From a bacterium HR36 (GTDB lineage Bacteria; Planctomycetota; Planctomycetia; Gemmatales; HRBIN36): a stretch of DNA of 5,526 nucleotides. The notes under the pieces are model-generated. The model saw only the letters and a program-made list of their open reading frames with translations. It did not search any database and was not told the DNA's origin. Positions 1 through 5,526 of the stretch are shown here, piece after piece. The stretch spans positions 1 through 5,526 of the forward strand of contig BEIM01000262.1 of NCBI GenBank assembly GCA_002898995.1. The letters are read 5' to 3'. The position numbers and the translations under genes are program-made. Position 1 is the first letter of the stretch. Every line of letters starts with the position of its first letter.

Positions 1-101
1 GGATATGCGCTGCGGGCCCAGGCGCAGAAAAACGGGGAAAGAACCACTCTGCGCAAGTGGGTTGGCGCTATGCAACACCGCGCTGCGCGCAGCGCAAGGC
101 C

Positions 102-1538
102 ATGCGAACCAGTCTGGAGGTCGAAGAGCTGGAGTCGCGCTGCGTCCCTGCCCGCATCGGCACACCGTTCAACGACGTTGACGATACCATCGCGGAAGCG
201 ATCAACGTCGGGGCTGTTACAGCGACGCGGTCGGTGCGCCGCAGTGCCTCGTTGGGATTCCCGACCGATGTGGATATGTACCGCTTCAGCGTGGCGGCTG
301 GAACCACCGTGGCCATCACGGTACAAGCCCGCAACAGTACCGATCCTTTCCTCCGCCTGTTCGACCGCCGTGGTAACGAACTAGCGTTCAACGACGACGG
401 CCCAGTGCCGAACCAATCCCCGGGGTTCAGCGCGTATTTGGAGTACCAATTCACCAGCCAAGGGACGTATTACATCGGCGTCTCGGGCTTTCCCAACATG
501 AATTACGATCCGCTGCGCGGCACTGGAGACGTGGAAGGCAGCGTCGGGCCTTACTCGCTGTCTATCAAAGTGGTTCCACCGCCAGGCGGCGGAGGCGGGG
601 GAGGTGGGGGCGGAGGCGGTGGCGGCGGAGGTGGAGGTGGCGGCGGGGGCACGCCCACCAGCCAATTCAACATCACCCTCCGCCGCGGTACCGGACTTAC
701 CGACTCACAGTGGCAAGTTTTCCAACAGGCAGCTCAACGCTGGGAACAAATGATTATTGGCGACGTGCCTGACGCGGTGTACCAAGGGCAGCCGGTGGAC
801 GATATCCTCATTGACGCCAGCGGTGTACCGATTGACGGCCCGGGCGGCATCCTTGGACAAGCCGGCCCCGATGCTTTGCGCCTGCCTTCCTTCCTGCCAA
901 TCCACGGCGTTATGGAGTTTGATACCTTCGACCTGGCAGACATGGAGTCGAGCGGCCAGCTGAGAGATGTCATCCTGCACGAAATGGGCCACGTCTTGGG
1001 CTTCGGCACGATTTGGGACCTGAAAAATCTGCTAAGCGGTGAGGGCACATCCAATCCGCGGTTCATTGGCTTGCTAGCGACACAGCAGTATCAGACGATT
1101 TTCAACACGACCGAAACTAGCGTACCCGTGGAGAACACGGGTGGCGCGGGGACGCGCGATAGCCATTGGCGGGAGAGCATATTCCGCAATGAGCTGATGA
1201 CTGGTTTTGCCGAGCCTCCTGGCACGGCAATGCCCTTGAGCAAAATCACAGCCGCCTCCATGGCCGACCTGGGCTACGTTGTGAATCTCAACGCTGCCGA
1301 TCCGTATTCGCCGCCGGGTAACCTGCAAGGCCCTGGAGGCAGCGGGGGTTCTGGCGGTGGCAGCGGCGGCGCACCGTTGCAAATCGTGCGGCCAACGCAA
1401 CCTATTGGCAAGCAGGTCACTGGCGCGCTGCAACTGAGTCGCGTCCTCACGTTGACCGCGCAAGACTGGACGCGTGTCCCTGCGAATTTGCTGACTTCCG
1501 ATACTATTGAAAGGCCCTTGTTTCGGCGTCGGGAGTGA
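102..1538 (+). CDS. Exported leishmanolysin-like zinc metallopeptidase with N-terminal PPC-like domain and poly-Gly linker
   Basis: Predicted extracellular or envelope zinc endopeptidase; the substrate is unknown. Residues numbered from the ATG at 102 (478 aa). The N-terminus (MRTSLEVEELESRCVPA) matches the short planctomycete extracellular-protein element; there is no classical hydrophobic signal peptide. Residues ~50-156 resemble a pre-peptidase C-terminal (PPC) beta domain (DVDMYRFSVAAG, then TYYIGVSG and YSLSI). A run of 22 Gly (162-183) leads to the peptidase domain (~190-400). This carries HEMGHVLGFG (H293, E294, H297), a distant third His in DSHWRES (H355) and ELM with M366 as probable Met-turn, the arrangement seen in the leishmanolysin (M8) family. 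A second Gly/Ser linker (~410-423) precedes a tail of about 55 residues ending in basic residues. An in-frame GTG at 57 would add 15 residues. I prefer the ATG because it places the export element at the N-terminus, although neither start has a well-spaced Shine-Dalgarno. No M8-type propeptide is evident. Confidence 0.85.
   Translation: MRTSLEVEELESRCVPARIGTPFNDVDDTIAEAINVGAVTATRSVRRSASLGFPTDVDMYRFSVAAGTTVAITVQARNSTDPFLRLFDRRGNELAFNDDGPVPNQSPGFSAYLEYQFTSQGTYYIGVSGFPNMNYDPLRGTGDVEGSVGPYSLSIKVVPPPGGGGGGGGGGGGGGGGGGGGGGTPTSQFNITLRRGTGLTDSQWQVFQQAAQRWEQMIIGDVPDAVYQGQPVDDILIDASGVPIDGPGGILGQAGPDALRLPSFLPIHGVMEFDTFDLADMESSGQLRDVILHEMGHVLGFGTIWDLKNLLSGEGTSNPRFIGLLATQQYQTIFNTTETSVPVENTGGAGTRDSHWRESIFRNELMTGFAEPPGTAMPLSKITAASMADLGYVVNLNAADPYSPPGNLQGPGGSGGSGGGSGGAPLQIVRPTQPIGKQVTGALQLSRVLTLTAQDWTRVPANLLTSDTIERPLFRRRE
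585..650 (+). repeat. In-frame poly-glycine (GGN)22 tract
   Basis: Twenty-two consecutive Gly codons join the PPC-like domain to the peptidase domain. All four Gly codons occur (10 GGC, 5 GGA, 4 GGT, 3 GGG) in no regular order, so this is not a pure triplet microsatellite. The mixture suggests that the glycine run itself has been kept as a flexible linker. The G-rich coding strand has three runs of five G (597-601, 606-610, 645-649) and could form G-quadruplex-like structures or vary in length by slippage. Confidence 0.95.
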
Positions 1539-1565
1539 CGGGGATTGCCGCCACGCCTGGTATTG

Positions 1566-2918
1566 CTAATCGCCGCGTAACTTCAGGCCCAGTTCGGCGA
1601 GCTTGGCGCGCACTTCATTGAGCGAAGTGACCCCGAAATTCTTCACCTCGAGCAATTGCTCGGCGGTGTAGTTGATCAGGTCGCCAACGGTTTGAATGTT
1701 GAGCTTCGCCATAGCCTTGCGGGGACGCACGCTGAAGCCCAGTTCACTGACCGGCTTGCGCAACAGTGCCTGTTCCTGTTCGGAAACCGCGGGAGGTTGC
1801 GGCGGAGGCGCCTCACGGAAGCGCGGGTCATACTTGGCACCTTCTTCAAGCGCCTGGCCGATCCGCAATCCCTTCGACTCCATAATCGCCCGCAACTCCT
1901 TGAGCGAAGTTTCGCCAAAATTCTTGCTGGCCAGCAACTGCGCCTCCGTCACTCGCGTGAGATCGCCCAGCGTTTTAATATTCATTTTCTCCAGGCAATT
2001 CCGCACCCGTACCGATAACTCAAACTCGGTCACTGGCGTATCCAGCACCTGTTGCAACTTGTCGGGGATCGGTTTCTGCTCCTCGGCGACGAAGCTACCC
2101 CGCGAAGCCACAGCGTCTTTGAGATACAGGCGAGCCCGTTCGTCAGTGGGGAAAGCGCGCACCAGACGCTCAAAACAAGCGATGGCGCGGTCGTACTGAT
2201 GGTTGTCTTCATACAGCACGCCGAGATTGTAGAGCGCTCCCACGTGTACCGGCGGCTGGGCGATGCAACGCTCCAGGCAGTGAATGGCCTCCTCGTCATT
2301 GCCCGCCAGGTCGTTGAGAAACCCCAGTTCAAACCAGGCTGCAGCGTGGTTGGGGTCCAGTTCCACCGCACGCTCGAAATGCGCGGCAGCTTTTTCGCGG
2401 CTGCCCTCCTCCAAATACAGTTTGCCGAGTTGATAATGATACTCTCCGCTATGGGTACTCAAGTCGCGGAGTTCTTCGAGGATCTCGCGGGCCGCTTTCA
2501 GCTTGCCTTGCCGGCGATACACTTCCGCTCGCAAAAGCCGTACCTGGCTCGCGGTGTACCCCGCTTTCTCCGCGCGCTCTAGCGCCTTCAGGGCGTCCTC
2601 CCATTCTTCGAGACTGATCAACGCCCGGGCTAGGTAAAAATTGGCCAGCGCCCCTTCTGCCTGCCGTAAATGCTGCGCTGCCTCGCGTGTCTGGCCCAAA
2701 AAGTACGAGGCAACACCCAGCTTCAAATGCCAGCGTTTCGCTGCCGCTCCACTTGATTGCTGGAGCTTTTGCTCCATGGCCTGGACGGTTTCCCGCAGCA
2801 GACGGTACTGCTCAGGGCTGACTGTCAGTGCCTGCCGCAACTGTTGTACCGTCCCAGCATCACATTCCTCGCGCTCCAGGAAAAGCGATTTCACATCCCG
2901 CCGCAGCACATCTACCAT
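1566..2918 (-). CDS. TPR protein with tandem RNA polymerase alpha C-terminal domains
   Basis: A 450-aa soluble protein, probably a nucleic-acid-associated or transcription-related adaptor; its exact role is unknown. Residues ~60-260 form about six TPR-like helical repeats; the clearest are 158-191 (YHYQLGKLYLEEG, then AVELDPN), 192-225 and 226-259, a protein-binding scaffold. Two alpha-CTD-like helix-hairpin-helix domains follow: ~288-354 (LSVRVRNCLEKMNIKTLGDL, then NFGETSLKEL) and ~385-448 (FSVRPRKAMAKLNIQTVGDL, then NFGVTSLNEV). They are joined by a Pro-rich linker (~368-378). The polymerase-assembly alpha-NTD is absent, so this is not rpoA. The first copy keeps counterparts of E. coli alpha R265, N268, C269 and L270 (R304, N307, C308, L309); the second keeps only the Arg (R398). 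No transmembrane segment or signal peptide is visible. The ATG start is backed by a Shine-Dalgarno six bases upstream and by an upstream promoter. The gene is convergent with the metallopeptidase gene and divergent from prkA, so it is probably monocistronic in this window. Confidence 0.9.
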   Translation of the reverse strand: MVDVLRRDVKSLFLEREECDAGTVQQLRQALTVSPEQYRLLRETVQAMEQKLQQSSGAAAKRWHLKLGVASYFLGQTREAAQHLRQAEGALANFYLARALISLEEWEDALKALERAEKAGYTASQVRLLRAEVYRRQGKLKAAREILEELRDLSTHSGEYHYQLGKLYLEEGSREKAAAHFERAVELDPNHAAAWFELGFLNDLAGNDEEAIHCLERCIAQPPVHVGALYNLGVLYEDNHQYDRAIACFERLVRAFPTDERARLYLKDAVASRGSFVAEEQKPIPDKLQQVLDTPVTEFELSVRVRNCLEKMNIKTLGDLTRVTEAQLLASKNFGETSLKELRAIMESKGLRIGQALEEGAKYDPRFREAPPPQPPAVSEQEQALLRKPVSELGFSVRPRKAMAKLNIQTVGDLINYTAEQLLEVKNFGVTSLNEVRAKLAELGLKLRGD

Positions 2919-2924
2919 CGCCGA

Positions 2925-2930
2925 CTCCCT
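2925..2930 (-). promoter_or_regulatory. Shine-Dalgarno for the TPR/alpha-CTD gene
   Basis: On the minus strand AGGGAG lies six bases before the ATG at 2918-2916. The purine-rich match and spacing support this start codon. Confidence 0.7.
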
Positions 2931-3019
2931 GTGTATTTGTCCCAGTGCTTCACTTCTGCACCGCGCACCGTCACGACCAACGTAGCTAGATGGCCCAGCC
3001 TGCGAAAAGGCCGACCTGC

Positions 3020-3034
3020 CCTAAAGATTTTAGG
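3020..3034 (-). other. Small hairpin in the leader of the TPR/alpha-CTD gene
   Basis: CCTAAA and TTTAGG form a perfect 6-bp stem around a 3-base loop, inside the predicted ~140-base untranslated leader of the minus-strand gene. A second weak hairpin (GGCC 3047-3050 with GGCC 3056-3059) lies near the predicted transcript 5' end. Read from the minus strand, neither has the following T-run of an intrinsic terminator. Any regulatory role is speculative. Confidence 0.35.
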
Positions 3035-3068
3035 TACGTGCGTCTCGGCCATGGGGGCCAGCGGAAAA

Positions 3069-3097
3069 ATGATAAACATGACCGCCCGCTCTGGCAA
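3069..3097 (-). promoter_or_regulatory. Sigma70-like promoter for the TPR/alpha-CTD gene
   Basis: Read on the minus strand: TTGCCA (3097-3092), a 17-base spacer, then TATCAT (3074-3069). Each hexamer matches the E. coli housekeeping consensus at five of six positions and the spacing is optimal. Transcription would begin near 3062, giving a leader of about 140 bases before the ATG at 2918. That planctomycete housekeeping promoters follow this consensus is assumed. Confidence 0.55.
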
Positions 3098-3144
3098 GGC
3101 AGAAGGCCAAGCGACTGCACAGCTAAAATTTCCGCAAACTGGAC

Positions 3145-3175
3145 TTGACAAGCCCCCCACCTCATTGCGTATTGT
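3145..3175 (+). promoter_or_regulatory. Possible sigma70-like promoter reading into the structured intergenic region
   Basis: A perfect TTGACA (3145-3150) is followed after 19 bases by TATTGT (3170-3175). The -35 box is exact, but the -10 box is only 4/6 and the spacer is long. Predicted transcription would start about 3181, just where the run of hairpins begins; that coincidence is the main support. It diverges from the promoter of the minus-strand gene. Confidence 0.3.
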
Positions 3176-3301
3176 TGTATAGAGCCTGTCGCTCTACCGC
3201 AACGAACGGGCGAGCCAGGAAGGCTCAGCTTGCGGTAAGCGAATTCGGGAACGTAGGGCGAACTCGTCCAATGGAGGCAGGCCGCTCTCCGCGGCTCCTG
3301 G

Positions 3302-3323
3302 AAGCGCCTTACAGAAGGCGCTT
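3302..3323. repeat. Perfect 9-bp inverted repeat with 4-base loop
   Basis: AAGCGCCTT (3302-3310), loop ACAG, AAGGCGCTT (3315-3323). This is the strongest hairpin in the intergenic region. No T-run follows it on either strand, so it does not look like an intrinsic terminator and is better read as a structural element of an RNA or a protein-binding palindrome. Confidence 0.7.
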
Positions 3324-3501
3324 GCTCAGAGAGGTGGCCAGCGCTGTTAGGATGGCGGAGACCCCACAAGGGGGATGCGCTGTGCCCGCACATGCTGGAT
3401 ATCGGCTCCAGCCCATTTGACACCTGAAACCGCACCGAGCTGGCACGGGCAGCTTGGTAGCGCCAGCCTCACTGCGAACCTGTCTCCCCACGCCTCAAGC
3501 C

Positions 3502-3540
3502 CGAACTTGCCCTGGCGCGGAGGCCGGTTCGCCTGCTTTT
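3502..3540 (+). terminator. Possible intrinsic terminator at the end of the structured region
   Basis: CGAACT (3502-3507) pairs with GGTTCG (3526-3531) including one T-G wobble, with GCC/GGC pairing inside. TTTT at 3537-3540 follows, then CGTT. The T-run is short and five bases from the stem, so termination may be weak or absent. If real, it separates the candidate RNA from prkA. Confidence 0.25.
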
Positions 3541-3695
3541 CGTTCCACGCTCGCGCGGTTTGACAAACGAAATTCCCTTTAGGCTTTTCCCCGCGGAATA
3601 CTGTGCGCGCCGTATCAAGCAGGGCTAGCCGGCATTATTTTGCTTACCCTTGCTTTCTCGGCCCGCGGTGGAGGCGCTACGATTCTTTGACTACC

Positions 3696-3700
3696 GGAGG
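3696..3700 (+). promoter_or_regulatory. Shine-Dalgarno for prkA
   Basis: GGAGG is a strong match to the anti-Shine-Dalgarno sequence, nine bases before the ATG at 3710. It fixes the prkA start and suggests efficient initiation. Confidence 0.8.
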
Positions 3701-3709
3701 CAATTACCC

Positions 3710-5526
3710 ATGTCTTTTGGACAAGCGATTCTCGGTGAAGTCCGCCGGCTGCAAAACTTGCAGCAATACCGCAAAATCCACTGGGAAGGATCCTTTTCGG
3801 AATACCTCGACATCGTCAAACGCCACCCCGAGGTCACACGCACCGCGTTTCAACGCCTTTACGACATGATCCTCTCCCATGGTACCGAAGAAATTTACGA
3901 GCATAAGGAAAAAATAACCCGTTACAAGTTCTTCACCGAGTGGGCTTCGAAATACGGCGACGCGGTCTACGGCCTGGAGCGCCCGCTGATGCAATTAGTC
4001 AACACTTTCAAGGCCGCCGCCAAAGGCTTTGGCACCGAACGCCGCGTCCTGCTGCTACACGGCCCTGTCGGTTCCGCAAAGAGCACCATTGTCCGCCTGC
4101 TCAAACGGGGCCTCGAAGAATACAGCCGCACCGATGACGGCATGCTCTTCTCGTTCATGTGGAAGAGCGATAAGTCCGGCTGGGAAAAGTGCCCGATGCA
4201 CGAGGAGCCGCTCCATCTGGTGCCGGCAGACATGCGCCCCATGATCCTGGCCAAGCTCAACGAAGGACGTCGGGAAGACGAGTTCCAAGTTACCATTCGC
4301 GGGGAGTTGTGTCCGTTTTGCCGATTCATGTTCAACGAACGCCTGCAACGTTACGACGGCGACTGGACGGCAATGGTCGAAAACGAAATCAAGGTGTACC
4401 GCCTTATCCTCTCCGAGCAAGACCGCGTAGGCATCGGCACCTTCCAGCCCAAGGACGAAAAGAATCAGGACTCCACCGAGCTGACTGGCGACATCAATTA
4501 TCGCAAGATCGCAGAATACGGCAGCGATAGCGATCCCCGGGCCTTCAACTTCGACGGCGAGCTCAACATTGCCAATCGCGGCCTCGTCGAGTTTATCGAA
4601 GTCCTCAAACTCGATGTCGCTTTCCTCTATGACCTCCTCTGTGCCTCCCAGGAACATAAAATCAAACCCAAAAAATTCGCCCAGTGCGATATTGATGAAG
4701 TTATCATTGGTCATACTAACGAACCCGAATATCGCAAGTTGCAAAGCAACGAGTTTATGGAAGCGCTGCGCGACCGTACTGTCAAGATTGACATCCCTTA
4801 CGTTACCCGCCTGCGTGATGAAATCAAGATATACGAAAAAGATTTTAATCCCGAGCGTGTCAAGGGTAAACATATCGCCCCGCACACCATCGAAGTTGCC
4901 GCCATGTGGGCGGTCTTAACGCGCCTGATTCCCCCTAAACATGCTAACCTCACTTTGTTGCAAAAGCTCAAACTTTATAATGGCAAGACCCTGCCCGGTT
5001 TCACCGAAGACAACATTATCGAACTCAAGCGCGAGGCTCCGCACGAAGGTATGAGTGGCATCAGTCCACGCTATATTCAGGATAAGATCTCTAATGCCCT
5101 CGTCGCTCACCCCGAAGAAACCTGCGTCAACCCCTTTATGGTGCTGCATGAATTGGAAGCCGGCTTACGCCATCATTCTTTGATCACGAGCGAAGAACAA
5201 TATCGGCACTATAAGGAGTTACTGCAAGTCGTCCGCGAAGAATATGAGGATATCGTTAAGAACGAAGTGCAGCGAGCGATTGCTGCGGATGAAGAAGCCC
5301 TGAGTCGGTTGTGTGCCAATTATATTGATCACGTTAAGGCCTATACCCAGCGCGAAAAGGTGCGCAACCGCTATACCGGCGCCTTCGAAGAACCAGACGA
5401 ACGCTTGATGCGTTCGATTGAGGAAAAGATTGACATCCCCGAAAGCCGCAAGGATGATTTCCGCCGGGAAATCATGAACTATATCGGGGCCCTGGCCATT
5501 GACGGTAAAAAATTCGACTATAAAAC
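3710..5526 (+). CDS. prkA: PrkA family AAA+ ATPase / serine protein kinase (3' end beyond window)
   Basis: Cytoplasmic PrkA (YeaG) family protein, known from stress and starvation responses in enterobacteria and from sporulation-phase control in Bacillus; kinase activity is reported and an ATP-dependent protease role has been proposed. The reading frame is open from the ATG to the window edge: 605 codons without a stop. From recalled Bacillus PrkA, roughly 75 residues are missing. The N-terminal IHWEGSFSEYL block is typical. Walker A is GPVGSAKST at 118-126 (K124). The AAA+ domain continues through CPMHEEPLHL (from 161), RVGIGTF, ELTGDI, SDPRAF, FDGELNIANRG (NRG at 289-291), the sensor-like GHTNEPEY (334-341) and ALRDRT (R354, R356). 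The C-terminal PrkA region is present in part (EGMSGISPRY, EEYEDIVKNEVQ, DERLMRSIEEKI). Cys/His pairs C161/H164 and C201/C204 could form a metal site. It is divergent from the TPR/alpha-CTD gene and preceded by the structured region. YeaH/DUF444 and SpoVR genes are common neighbours of this family and may follow. Confidence 0.95.
   Translation, partial: MSFGQAILGEVRRLQNLQQYRKIHWEGSFSEYLDIVKRHPEVTRTAFQRLYDMILSHGTEEIYEHKEKITRYKFFTEWASKYGDAVYGLERPLMQLVNTFKAAAKGFGTERRVLLLHGPVGSAKSTIVRLLKRGLEEYSRTDDGMLFSFMWKSDKSGWEKCPMHEEPLHLVPADMRPMILAKLNEGRREDEFQVTIRGELCPFCRFMFNERLQRYDGDWTAMVENEIKVYRLILSEQDRVGIGTFQPKDEKNQDSTELTGDINYRKIAEYGSDSDPRAFNFDGELNIANRGLVEFIEVLKLDVAFLYDLLCASQEHKIKPKKFAQCDIDEVIIGHTNEPEYRKLQSNEFMEALRDRTVKIDIPYVTRLRDEIKIYEKDFNPERVKGKHIAPHTIEVAAMWAVLTRLIPPKHANLTLLQKLKLYNGKTLPGFTEDNIIELKREAPHEGMSGISPRYIQDKISNALVAHPEETCVNPFMVLHELEAGLRHHSLITSEEQYRHYKELLQVVREEYEDIVKNEVQRAIAADEEALSRLCANYIDHVKAYTQREKVRNRYTGAFEEPDERLMRSIEEKIDIPESRKDDFRREIMNYIGALAIDGKKFDYK

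Larger units (their letters stand above)
3181..3540 (+). ncRNA. Candidate structured non-coding RNA or highly structured leader (unassigned)
   Basis: About 360 bases without a credible gene but with consecutive hairpins. AGAGC 3181-3185 pairs with GCTCT 3191-3195. ACCGCAA 3196-3202 pairs with TTGCGGT 3230-3236, enclosing GAGCC 3212-3216/GGCTC 3222-3226. CGAATTCG 3240-3247 pairs with CGAACTCG 3259-3266 with one mismatch. CAGGCCGC 3278-3285 pairs with GCGG 3291-3294 and CCTG 3297-3300 (2-base bulge). A perfect 9-bp stem lies at 3302-3323. GGCCAGCGC 3336-3344 pairs with GCGCTG 3377-3382 and GCC 3384-3386 (1-base bulge), enclosing CCCC/GGGG. GCTGGA 3394-3399 pairs with TCCAGC 3407-3412, and GCTGGC 3439-3444 with GCCAGC 3462-3467. 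I could not match it to RNase P RNA, tmRNA, SRP RNA or 6S RNA. It may be an independent RNA, a leader upstream of prkA, or a mobile-element remnant. The strand is inferred from the flanking promoter-like and terminator-like signals. Confidence 0.3.

Noticed and set aside
1539..1565. Bidirectional terminator between the convergent stops.
   Set aside because: Only weak GGCG/CGCC pairing with no T-run on either side.
3203..3270. Cobalamin riboswitch, because of GGGAA...GCGAA and AGCCAGGA-like pieces.
   Set aside because: The elements are in the wrong order, and no full B12 box or matching transporter/synthesis gene is present.
3340..3412. Integron attC site or CRISPR-like repeats.
   Set aside because: The GTTAGGA core is incomplete with no matching inverse core, and the hairpins differ in sequence with no regularly spaced direct repeats.
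2986..3435. Open frames in the intergenic region (minus 2986-3435, plus 3145-3420, plus 2757-3182).
   Set aside because: Low-complexity Arg/Ser/Pro/Cys-rich translations, no domain signal, no good ribosome-binding sites, and mutual overlap. They look like chance frames in GC-rich structured DNA.
3439..3455. Sigma54 promoter (TGGCACG at 3441-3447) upstream of prkA.
   Set aside because: The -24-like element is good, but no GC-containing TTGC-type -12 element lies at the required spacing.
3181..3540. RNase P RNA, tmRNA, 6S RNA or SRP RNA.
   Set aside because: Length and structure prompted a check, but I saw no GAGGAAAGTCC-type P RNA core, no tRNA-like tmRNA end, no SRP GGAAGCA apical loop and no clear 6S closing stem on the plus strand.
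3560..3588. Second TTGACA box (3560-3565) as prkA promoter.
   Set aside because: No acceptable -10 hexamer occurs 15-19 bases downstream; the nearest T-rich stretches match poorly.
4055..4885. Long minus-strand open frame (276 codons) opposite prkA.
   Set aside because: It lies wholly within the well-supported prkA gene, and its translation shows no recognisable domain. Such antisense frames arise from codon bias in the true gene.

Overview
The window looks like planctomycete chromosomal DNA of fairly high GC content. The main clue is the first gene: its product opens with a short basic segment and the LEVEELESRCVPA element typical of exported planctomycete proteins, then has a pre-peptidase (PPC-like) domain, Gly-rich linkers and a leishmanolysin-type zinc peptidase domain. 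The other two genes, a TPR protein with two RNA polymerase alpha C-terminal domains and prkA, fit this assignment but do not prove it.

Layout: 102-1538 (+) is the exported metallopeptidase. Only 27 bases separate its stop from the stop of the convergent gene at 1566-2918 (-), the TPR/double alpha-CTD protein. A well-formed sigma70-like promoter (3069-3097, minus strand) and a Shine-Dalgarno site (2925-2930) precede that gene. The 791-base intergenic region 2919-3709 has no convincing coding sequence. Its middle (about 3181-3540) is instead packed with successive hairpins, including a perfect 9-bp stem with a 4-base loop. It follows a TTGACA box and ends in a hairpin plus a short T-run, which suggests an unannotated structured RNA or an unusually structured leader for the next gene. 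From 3710 to the window edge runs prkA, an AAA+ ATPase/serine protein kinase-family gene with a strong Shine-Dalgarno site, cut off by the window end after 605 codons.

The three genes do not form one operon: genes 1 and 2 converge, genes 2 and 3 diverge. PrkA is a stress/starvation-associated family often encoded next to a YeaH/DUF444 protein and SpoVR, which would lie past the right edge if that arrangement holds here. The parts most worth a second look are the structured intergenic region and the TPR/double alpha-CTD protein. Bases 1-101 show nothing I can assign beyond an alternative GTG start for gene 1.
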